Source: Phaeoceros laevis
Lineage: Eukaryota > Anthocerotophyta > Anthocerotopsida > Notothyladales
Length of the DNA: 30,399 bases
Direction: 5' to 3'
Assembly: GCA_049999765.1 (NCBI GenBank)
Contig: JBNGIQ010007803.1
Location: forward strand, 1-30,399
Part shown: positions 19,513 through 27,559 of the stretch, piece by piece
How positions within the stretch are numbered: the first letter of the stretch is position 1
Layout: each line of letters opens with the position of its first letter
Notes under the pieces: generated by a model
Databases searched by the model: none
Told to the model about the DNA's origin: nothing
Seen by the model: the letters and a program-made list of their open reading frames with translations, nothing else
Translations under genes and position numbers: made by a program

Positions 19513-20624
19513 CTGCCAGCATTTTCTAGGTCTGGCAACCTCTCGGAGTCACCCGAGGTCAGTGAGCTGTTGCTGGACCGAGGGAATGGAGCAGCCAGCC
19601 ACAAGAGGACCACAGCTAGTGCAAGAAACAGTGAGACTCATTCCCAGGACAGCAACAGCAGCACAAGCAAGCTCGTCGGTCGTGTGGTGGCATTCACAAC
19701 ACCAGCAGAGTATGAACATCGGCTCAAGGAAGTTCTGACTTTAGCAGGAGCAAGTCCTCTTTGGTGTGCCACCATAGCTGTGGAGTCTACCCCTGCAACT
19801 CAGCCGGATGTCGTGGCTAGCCTGTGGGGGAGTAGCCTCAGTGATCCATCTCAGAATCAACAAACGTCCAGGAGCAGCAGCATCGAAGGAGTTCGAAGAA
19901 TCGCATTCACTTGATGGAAGGGCTGGAATTAGGGCATTTGCCCAAGCTCTGGCTGGCAGACCATCCCCACTCTCTGCAGCAGGTGAGCCTTTCATCCTTG
20001 CAGCTCTGGGGGAGGACATGGATCTTCTCCAAGACCTGAACCTCTTCCCCGGCAACCCTAGAGTCACATACCTGACACCACCACTCGCCTCCCCCGCCTC
20101 TCTGGTGGATTCCCTGGGACCTGGCAGACACCAGCGCCTCCTCTGCCCTGTCCCCCTTGTCCATGATCTGCAGGAACGTCATGTTGTGCCTTCCTTCCTG
20201 CAAGCCTTGAGCGCAGCCGGGTAGCAGCCTATGCGGGTGAATGCTTACGTGACCAGATGGATGGGCGCTCTTTCCACAAACCCTCTCCTCACGCAAGACC
20301 TGCCTCATCCCCGCTTGGCCTGCGACGCTCTAATCTTCACCAGCACTCCAGAAGTGAAGGGACTTCTCAAGTCTCTTCAAATGCCTGCTCAAGAGCTCAA
20401 CAGACTGGCCAAAGGAAGATGCGTGGTGGCAGCTCATGGTCCAGTCACAGCTGAAGGCGCCGCCAGATTAGGAGTGCAAGTGGACGTGGTAGGGCGCCGC
20501 CAGATTAGGAGTGCAAGTGGACGTGGTAGGCTCCAAGTTCCACAGCTTTGCGGGAATCGTTGGTGTCCTCACACACTACTTTGATGAAGGACTGACACAC
20601 TGCTTTGACGCTTCATCAGCGTAA
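19513..20624 (+). pseudogene. Uroporphyrinogen-III synthase-like (HemD family) pseudogene
   Basis: Recognisable segments in order are GRVVAFTTPAEYEHRLKEVL, GASPLWCATIAVESTPATQP, RRIAFT, GIRAFAQALAG, GEPFILAALGEDMDLLQDL, VTYLTPPLASPASLVDSLGP, VNAYVTRWMG, CDALIFTSTPEVKGLLKSL and VVAAHGPVTAEGAARLGVQV. These follow the plant HemD-type protein, which makes uroporphyrinogen III from hydroxymethylbilane in plastids for chlorophyll and heme. Four lesions break it. There is a TGA at 19912-19914, a one-base shift within about ten bases after it, a TAG at 20222-20224 where a Trp codon is expected, and a 37-bp tandem duplication at 20457-20530. After the duplication the original frame resumes (SKFHSFAGIVGVLTHYFDEG) and stops at 20622-20624. 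The start is unclear; the frame is open from 19513. Whether an intact copy exists elsewhere cannot be told. Confidence 0.8.
20457..20530 (+). repeat. Exact 37-bp tandem duplication in the HemD-like pseudogene
   Basis: Two identical 37-bp units (20457-20493 and 20494-20530), each starting GCGCCGCCAGATTAGGAGTG. As 37 is not a multiple of three, it shifts the frame. Perfect identity implies it is recent. Confidence 0.95.
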
Positions 20625-21078
20625 ACTTGTAAAGAGTCTTCATCAGTGCAATAAGCAGCGCAATGGTACATCGGCCGAGAAATTAACGCCCAGAAACGAA
20701 ATGAATAAACAACGCCCACGTGTCGCCAAAACGAGATGCCACATGGACACCGTACCCATCCTCCTTTTGCTCGCAACGATCTATCTATGGGGCATACTAA
20801 CAAGGTTCCAGTCCCCAGCAACAAAACAGGATTCAGTCAAAGAAGCTAGAGAACCTTTCTCATTCCAAACTGGGTCTGCAAAAAGCTGTCCCGTGCCAGC
20901 AACAAATCACCTATAACAAATACCTGGAAGCAACTAGCTTTCCTGCTCTCCTTCAACAATTCTAATCGATCCAGTAAGGCACGTCCTGCAAAATGAGGAC
21001 CAAAAGTCTCTCTGCCTGACAGCAGAAGGCAATCCAGCGAGTGTGCTGTCCACAACTGCAGCTTGTTTGCTGACAATT

Positions 21079-22716
21079 CTAATTGGCAACATTCTGTATC
21101 CTAACTCTGCCCGCATGCCCTAGGGTGCAGGCAGGAAAAACCTCGGAGGCAACATTTTCCCAGGCAACGCCATAATCGACACCATTGATTATAAACGAGC
21201 ACTTCTGCCTCTCAATGTGTACCCTCACCCTTGAGTTTTTCCTTAAGATGTGCTTTCCCTGCATAGTCACGGTACTTACAATCCTTGTAATCAATCAGAC
21301 CCTTCTTTGTTAAGGCCCACCCACACACACTTACAGAAAGATCCTGGTATAAGTCGTCATTCCAATTCCAATCAGGAGCGTCCTCAGGATCAGTTGGTCC
21401 GCAGAATCCTAATTCAAGACCCCTACCCCACTTTTCGACAACAAACTCCCACTCGGCAACACTTGTGTCTGTAACCACAACCATTCCAGTCCTCGCAAGT
21501 CCAGCGTCCTCATCCCACGTCTTGCCGGCTGATTCTTTACGCTCGATCACAAATCCCCGTGCTCGGACCCTGTATTGTGGACCATGCATTCCGGAGTCCC
21601 ATTTCAAGACCCTCATCTCAGGTCTCAATGCCTAACGACGAAAGGCCTCATACAGCAGCTCATGAGGAACCACATCCAGTGGCTCAATGACCTCAGTAAG
21701 AAGGTGAGTGGGCACTTTCCATAACTGCAGCATAGGTTTGCATTCTGTGATACAGCTCTTGATGCGTTCGTTTTCCCCGAAAGGCCCCAACCTCTGCAGG
21801 CCATCATGATCAGTTCTTGCCGGAGGTATCTCTGTCTCTCTAATATCTTGCGAATCAGGCAGGTACCGAGCCAAGGATGCTGCCGTCTCATGGGACACAC
21901 GAGTAGCGCACCACAATAGCATCAGCCTAACCAGGTGATAAAATGCAATCTGAGACAGCAAACCTTTGCCCCTCCCCCAATATCGCCGAGCAACTTGCAC
22001 ATAATGCTCTAACTGCTCCTTGGAAAACTGTGCCAGAACAGTGAGGGAAACCTCTGCAAAGTTCATCTTCTTCAAGAGTTTGTAAAGTATACTCCTCGTG
22101 ATCACATTGGCCATGTCCGTGCTGGTCACAGCCACGCAAAAAAGATCCAAGACCTCCTGCTCACTGTCTTCTGTATCCATCACACTATCAAGATGCTCAG
22201 TTGCTAAATTGAACGCTCTCCTCTCCAGCTTGGGGAGCAGAAAGTACTGCCCAGCCTGAAGACTTCAATGGTAAGAACTCCTGTGGGCTTGAACTTGTGG
22301 AAATCACCAGCGTAGAGAAACTCCAGGGTGGAAAGAAGGGCCGCAGAGGAGACGTTTTGGAGCGGAATCTCCTGAGACCTAGACTCCACCATGCCGTTCT
22401 CCAACATGCGTTGAAAGACAGATGACCGAGCAATGAGCAGCATCCGGGATGCCCGCACTGGCACACCGTCTTTGCATATGAAAACGATGTCACTGTACCG
22501 TGGATTATCCACTATTGCAGAAAATTGGTAAGACAACTCTCCCAGAGCGGACAGCCTCAATTTCGTTCTCTTCTTGGCTGCCCGCTTTGACCTTCTCCCT
22601 TCCCAGGTGTCTGTGCTCCGTTCGGAGCCATAGCCTGACACTTCCGATTCCAGCCACGAAGCGCCTGATGACTCCTTAGAGACATCCGATGCTGAGGAGA
22701 TGGATACCTCCTGCAT
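21079..22716 (-). pseudogene. BTB/POZ-SPRY-like protein pseudogene (array copy 1)
   Basis: This is a paralogue, along its whole length, of the intact gene at 25919-27559. It starts MQEVSISSAS and has the same acidic Ser-rich lead, basic patch (SKRAAKKRTK), BTB domain (PRYSDIVFICKDG, RMLLIARSSVFQRML, LEFLYAGDFHKF), BACK-like helical middle and SPRY-like tail (CSFIINGVDYGVAWENV). Three lesions break it: a one-base deletion near 22258, just after the BTB domain; a TAG at 21632-21634 where the intact copy has an Arg codon; and a one-base insertion in an A run near 21240, just before the last 60 residues. The 3' flank (about 20800-21078) also aligns with that of the intact copy. The lesions are few, so inactivation is moderately recent, or some are sequencing errors in a draft assembly. 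Confidence 0.88.
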
Positions 22717-22857
22717 GGCTGGGACGAGGCGGCTGCTGCGATTGAGCGCTATCCCCGAAGAACAAATCGCTCAGTGGTTGCCGCTTTCCCGCCAAGCGCA
22801 GAGAGTAGTAACCCGGCACCTGGCTTCGGGGCACGTACCACACTTCTTATAGTTGCG

Positions 22858-23660
22858 CAAACAAAAGGTTTGCAGTCGCACTTCTATCTGGATTGACGAG
22901 CACTAAAAGAAACGTTTTAGGCAGGGATGTAGGAACCAAGCACTGCCGAAGAGGTTCACACTGGTTGGACAGCCGTGGTTTACAAGTTCCACCAGACCTC
23001 GTATACGTACAGCAAAATTCTTCCAGACAACACATCATTGGTTCCTTGCTGCATCACCTAAATAGCCTTACAAACTCATGGATGGTTCCTCCATCTCTAT
23101 ACTCTATCTCCACCCAGAGCTGACAGAGGCTGGCACACCAAATTAACGACATGGGATTTTAGCTTACAAGTACGATGCAAATTGTCGACCCCTGGAGTCA
23201 TCATGCCTTCTTGTCATGTACGAGTCATTAAGACCCATAGCTTTTACGGATAGCATAAACGTTCATTTGACATTGGAACGAACATCCTCTAAATCTGGAT
23301 GCTTGAAAGTCATACTACACATCATTCGATCCTGGGACGAGCACAAAATAATTGAAGGAACCGCATTCAGCAGCAGTCATCACTACATGTCACTCATCAG
23401 AAGACTCTGCTGCCTAACAAACCTCAACAGTAGCCAGTGGAGCACCATCTTGTCCTAAAGCACTGCTTCCAAAAACCAGTCTAGTAGCATGAGCTGCTGG
23501 CCAGCTGGAACACCTCAGATTCAAGGCTGGGTAAAAGACCTATCAGGAAACGAGGAGCAAATTGACTTACCCTTACAAGTGGAGCTGCCTTGGAGCGCAA
23601 CAAATCTGCTTTTCAGAAACGTTTCAAGACACGACCTTTAGGCATAGAAGCCCTGGTTTG
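22858..23660. repeat. Array spacer block, copy 1
   Basis: Segments at 22918-23045, 23462-23600 and about 23630-23660 align in the same order and orientation with 24890-24985, 25160-25300 and about 25310-25335. Shared words include TTTTAGGCAG and CCAGCTGGAACACC. It separates BTB copies and marks a tandem duplication unit. No coding frame is conserved between the two blocks. Confidence 0.7.
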
Positions 23661-23681
23661 ATTGGCTTCAACTGCTGGCTA

Positions 23682-23992
23682 CCTTTGAAGACCGAGGACC
23701 TTGCGAAGAGCAGAATCCGAGAAGGCCGTACCTGCACACCGTCTTTGCAATGAAACTGACATCCCTGAACTTTGGATTATCCACCATTGCCCCCTTGGAA
23801 ATCCACAGATTGCTCTCCAAGCGCTGACTGCCTCGACTTCGTTCTCCTCTTGGCTCGCCTTTTCGCCACCGTGCCTTCCCAACTGTCTGTGCTCAGCTCC
23901 GAGGAATCGCTGGACACTTCTGGTTCCAGAAAGGAAGCGTCTGACTCCTCCATAGAGTCATCCGACGCTGAGGAAGCTGACAATTCTGGCAT
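23682..23992 (-). pseudogene. BTB/SPRY-like gene, N-terminal fragment (array copy 2)
   Basis: It starts MPELSASSASDDS, almost identical to the intact copy, with the acidic Ser-rich lead and basic patch (AKRRAKRRTK). Shortly after SALGE, indels shift the frame, and the sequence corresponding to the first part of the BTB domain is still recognisable out of frame. Similarity stops near 23682, the point that corresponds to 27252 in the intact copy. Spacer-block sequence then begins almost at once, so about 1.9 kb including most of the coding region has been deleted. The 5' flank resumes matching at about 24073 (intact copy 27951), with some 310 bp fewer between. Confidence 0.9.
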
Positions 23993-24379
23993 AGCTGGGA
24001 GGAGGAGGCCGCTGCTGCCTTCGAGCGTAAGTGCTGACGACTTAAAAGTGACCCACAGTCTTAGAACGTCTGCTCCAACTAGGAATTACAACACTGATAG
24101 ACTGATGACCTAGAGGGATCATCAATCTCAAGATTTGAGCTCGAGATTGCTCAAGTATGCCGTCTAAATTTGTAGCTTGGAGATGCTTGTCTGAAATTTA
24201 ACTGCAGTTTCCCTATCTAGCCTGGACGGGTCCTCGTCGGATCTGGAAAATAATCGATATCTCAGTGGCAGTTTCCAGCAAGAACAACCTTCGGATTTGG
24301 GAACCAGTTTAGCTGGTAACACACATATACTGCAATTCCCCGACGCCAAGCTCATCGATGAGTCACGCCTGCCGCCATC

Positions 24380-24773
24380 ATGGAATTCGAAGGTGAAAGT
24401 TGGTTGGTGGTGCAGGTGGTGGACGAGCTAGCGCTGTGCAAGCATGATGCAGGCCCGTGTATGGTGGAGTACTCTTCTACAGGTGTGGGAGCTGCTGCCG
24501 GAGGACTTGATGGAAAGAATCCTGCTGTTAGTGCCCGGCTCCAGCCAAGCCCTCCTCCGCTGCGTGTGCGAGAGATGGAGCCAAGTCGTGATTTCCTCAG
24601 CATTCCGGGAGGAGAGCGGCCTGATTGCCTTCCGCCGCGGCCACCGCAATTTTGTGTGCTGCAAACTGGAGCTTCCATCCGGGGATTATGCAACAGGAGC
24701 TGTGCACAAGGTGGCCATCCCAGACGTCGACGACGACACCGATGTATACCAGGGACTCGCTAAGCATACATAA
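24380..24773 (+). CDS. F-box protein, N-terminal part or truncated gene
   Basis: The plus strand encodes a clear F-box (VWELLPEDLMERILLLV, LLRCVCERWSQVV), the segment that binds SKP1 in SCF ubiquitin ligases. The frame continues for about 50 residues (HRNFVCCKLELPSGDY) and stops at 24771-24773. F-box proteins usually carry 200-400 further residues such as kelch or LRR repeats for substrate choice; none is visible here. Two starts are possible. One is the ATG at 24444 in the same frame. The other is the ATG at 24380 with a 67-bp GT-AG intron (24416-24482), which would join MEFEGESWLVVQ directly to the F-box and has a good CTTCTACAG acceptor. A spacer block of the BTB array starts just downstream, so the duplication may have cut this gene. 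It could be a short adaptor or a pseudogene. Confidence 0.6.
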
Positions 24774-24803
24774 ACCATAAACAAACTTCCTGCCTTCCTT
24801 CAC

Positions 24804-25085
24804 CTATTCGTAAGCTTTCTTGAAGCTCCCAGTGTCGCACACCCCTATGAGAAGGCAGTCTGCGATGGAAGGCGCTGCATTTTTTAGGCAGAGATTGTAG
24901 GGACCAAGACAGCCGGTGAGGTTCAAACAGCCATGGTTGCAAAGGCCAACAGACGTCGTAAAACAGAATTCCAGCTGGATGTCGGGTGGCGTTGACTGCC
25001 GGTTTGCAAGCAATCTGCTTACCAAGGCACATGCGAGGACAAGCACTTGAGACTGGTGGGTTTGAAGGTTCAAACGAGTTAGCAA
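24804..25085 (-). CDS. Possible small cysteine-rich secreted protein
   Basis: A 93-codon minus-strand frame starts with a plausible signal sequence (VLVLACALVSRLLA). Seven cysteines follow in the next 55 residues (LEFCFTTSVGLCNHGC, LTGCLGPYNLC, ADCLLIGVCD), a pattern like plant cysteine-rich peptides. Against it, the frame lies inside the duplicated spacer block, and in the other copy (22847-23038) the cysteine frame is not kept by the alignment of bases. I recognise no named family. Chance is the more likely explanation, but the architecture deserves a check. Confidence 0.2.
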   Translation of the reverse strand: MLTRLNLQTHQSQVLVLACALVSRLLANRQSTPPDIQLEFCFTTSVGLCNHGCLNLTGCLGPYNLCLKNAAPSIADCLLIGVCDTGSFKKAYE

Positions 25086-25335
25086 AGATCGTGTGGTGGT
25101 GGAAAATCCGAGGAAGCTGCTATGCCTTCCGAAGAGCTGGAGGACGTTTTATGGCATGAGCTGTACTGCTTCCAGTGTAGTAGCCTGAGCTGCCAGCCAG
25201 CTGGAACACCCAAGATTCAGGGCTGCGCAAGTGATCTCTCAGGAAACAAGCAGCTTACACTCGCGAAGCTGCCTCGCAGCGGTAGCAGATCCGCCTTTTA
25301 AAGAGGACCTTCGGGCATAACATCGGGTAACAAAT
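24808..25335. repeat. Array spacer block, copy 2
   Basis: This is the partner of 22858-23660. It lies between the F-box frame and the intact BTB gene, on the 3' side of that gene. It is about 270 bp shorter than copy 1 because of internal indels. Confidence 0.7.
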
Positions 25336-25918
25336 CTCACTAACAGTATGCAATGCAGAGCTTTTCCTTGTTACCGTAGTATCCCCTCGTCCTAGAACCG
25401 TTTTATAAGGTGCTGGTCAGAGAAAAACAGAAGAGATCTCAACTGTACAGTTTGTGCCAGCCTCCCCCTTCTGTCAAAATTGCTACTTGAGCGAGTTCAA
25501 CAAAGCGCCATATAGAAGGATCTATTTTTCTCTGCGGCCTCTCCATGCTACTTGAGGTAATTGGTAGCAAGATGGGGAAACCGACCCCAAAAGTGACCAC
25601 TGGCAAAACGTTTCCAGTCCGCAGCAATAAAACCGTCTAGAGGCAAGATAGCCTCTAGACTGTGCAACAAACTCAGACATCCAAAACAATTGACAGCTTC
25701 AACCCAACATCACAGATAGCAAAGAAAAAATTTGGAATACCTGGAACAATGTGGCAGTGCCCTTGAGTCACCTCCCGCTCTCCTCAAAACATCTTAAAAT
25801 CGATCCAACAAGTCACCCTCCAAAATGAGGACCAAAAGTCTCTCTATAAAGCAGGCTTGAGGCAATCCAGGGAGTGTGTCAACAGTTGACACAACTGTAA
25901 CTTGGTTGCTAATCACCC
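25336..25918. other. 3' flank of the intact BTB gene
   Basis: No gene. From about 25605 it aligns with 20800-21078, the 3' flank of BTB copy 1. A shared word, AAAATGAGGACCAAAAGTCT, occurs at about 25823 and 20991. This conserved stretch is probably 3' UTR. Confidence 0.55.
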
Positions 25919-27559
25919 TTATCCCACAACATTTTGGATGCGAACTCTGCCTGGATGCATCAGAGTGCAAGCAGGGAATACCTCGGAGGGAACATCCTCC
26001 CATGCCATACCGTAGTCCACACCGTTAATGATAAAAGAGCACTTCTGCTTCTCAATGTGTACTCTCACCCTTGAGTGGGCTTGAAGTTGTGCTTTCCCTG
26101 CATAGTCACGATACTGGTGATCCTTGTGATCAATCAAACCCTCCTCTGTTAACGCCCAGCCACATTCACTCAAGTCCGATTCATGGTAGCTGTCTGCGTC
26201 ATCGAAAGGATCTGGTTCGTAGAAACCCAGCTGCAAACCTACACACCACTCTTCGACGATAAATTCCCATTCGCCAACTCTTTTGTCTGTGATAAAGATC
26301 ATGCCAATTCTGGCAAACCCACGCGCCATGTACTTGTCCTCTGCCCCTTCTTTAAACTCGATTACAGATCCCCGGCCTCGTACCCTGTACTGTGAGCCAT
26401 GCATGCCAGAATCCCATTTGAGAATGCTCACCTCAGGCCTCATAGCTCTACGCCGATAGGCTTCGCTGAGAATCACAGGAGAAACTACTTCGAGTGGCTC
26501 AATGACCCGGCAAAGGAGCTGTATTGGCACTTTACTAAGCCGCAACATATCCCTGCATTTAGTGACCCAGGTTCTCACACGTTTCTTCTGTCGCAAAGGC
26601 CCACATTCCTCGGGGTAATACCGCTCAGGTGGATCCGAACGATCAGCATTCTCTGTCTCACTGAGCCATATGAGAGTTTGTTCAGAATGGGGCAGGTACG
26701 GGGCCAAAGATGCTGCAGCCTCCTTGGAAACACGTGTAGCACACCACAGCAATATCAGCCTCACCCGGTGGTAGAATCTGACCTGAGACGCCAAACCCTT
26801 GCCTCTTCTCCACCATCGTTGGGCAATGTCCACGTACATTTCCACCTGGTCCTTTGACAGCTGTGCTAGTATACTGAGAGAAATGCGACAATGCTTCATC
26901 GCTATAACAATTCTGTAAAGGATATTCTGCGTAGTGGCATTGGACAAGTCCGCGTTAGCAGCAGCCACGCAGAAGAGCTTCAAAGCCTCCAGCTCCCGTT
27001 CTTCCCCCTGGAAATTCTTACAAAGACTATCCACTAGCAGCACTGCCAAATTGAATGCACGTCTCTCCAACTTGGGGAGGAGCAGATAATTAGCTGTTTG
27101 CAACACTTCAAGAATAGCTACTCCTGTGGGCTCATAGCGGTGAAAGTCCCCAGCGTACAGAAACTCCAGCGCCGGAAGGAGAGCTGAAGAGGAGATATTG
27201 GGCAGGGCGATTTCCTCCGATTTTGACTCCACCATGCCGCCCCCCAGCATGCCTTTGAAGACTGGGGACCTTGCGATGAGCAGCATCCGAGAAGCCCGCA
27301 CCTGCACACCGTCTTTGCAATTGAAAATGACATCACTGTACTCTGGATTATCCACCAGTGCCCCCAACTCAGAAGATAGCTCTCCAAGAGCTGACCGCCT
27401 CGCCTTCGTTCTCCTCTTGGCTCGCCTTTTCGCCACCGTGTCTTCCCAACCGTCTGTGCTCAACTCCGAGGCATCGCTGGACACTTCGGATTCTAGAAAG
27501 GAAGCGTCTGACTTCTCCAGAGAGTCATCCGACGCTGAGGAAGCTGACAATTCCGGCAT
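25919..27559 (-). CDS. BTB/POZ protein with SPRY-like C-terminus, intact
   Basis: An uninterrupted intronless frame of 546 codons from the ATG at 27559. An upstream ATG in frame (27688, 589 residues) is possible, but the extra part is not kept in frame in the fragment copy, whereas MPELS/MQEVS is. Residues 1-40 are acidic and Ser-rich; 44-55 are basic (KRRAKRRTKARR), a possible nuclear signal. Residues about 65-175 form a BTB domain (PEYSDVIFNCKDG, RMLLIARSPVFKGML, ALEFLYAGDFHRY). A helical BACK-like region follows (KLFCVAAANADL, WWRRGKGLASQVRFY, LILLWCATRVSKEAA). The last 150 residues end in a SPRY/B30.2-like segment (VRVHIEKQKCSFIINGVDYG, SEVFPACTLMHPGRVRIQ). BTB proteins commonly serve as CUL3 ubiquitin-ligase adaptors, with the other domain binding the target; that role here is inferred. 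It is the only undamaged member of a three-copy local array. Confidence 0.88.
   Translation of the reverse strand: MPELSASSASDDSLEKSDASFLESEVSSDASELSTDGWEDTVAKRRAKRRTKARRSALGELSSELGALVDNPEYSDVIFNCKDGVQVRASRMLLIARSPVFKGMLGGGMVESKSEEIALPNISSSALLPALEFLYAGDFHRYEPTGVAILEVLQTANYLLLPKLERRAFNLAVLLVDSLCKNFQGEERELEALKLFCVAAANADLSNATTQNILYRIVIAMKHCRISLSILAQLSKDQVEMYVDIAQRWWRRGKGLASQVRFYHRVRLILLWCATRVSKEAAASLAPYLPHSEQTLIWLSETENADRSDPPERYYPEECGPLRQKKRVRTWVTKCRDMLRLSKVPIQLLCRVIEPLEVVSPVILSEAYRRRAMRPEVSILKWDSGMHGSQYRVRGRGSVIEFKEGAEDKYMARGFARIGMIFITDKRVGEWEFIVEEWCVGLQLGFYEPDPFDDADSYHESDLSECGWALTEEGLIDHKDHQYRDYAGKAQLQAHSRVRVHIEKQKCSFIINGVDYGMAWEDVPSEVFPACTLMHPGRVRIQNVVG

Noticed and set aside
21079-22716. Introns as the reason for frame changes in BTB copy 1
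   Set aside because: The intact copy is intronless over the same positions, similarity continues without a gap across each change, and a single base explains each shift.
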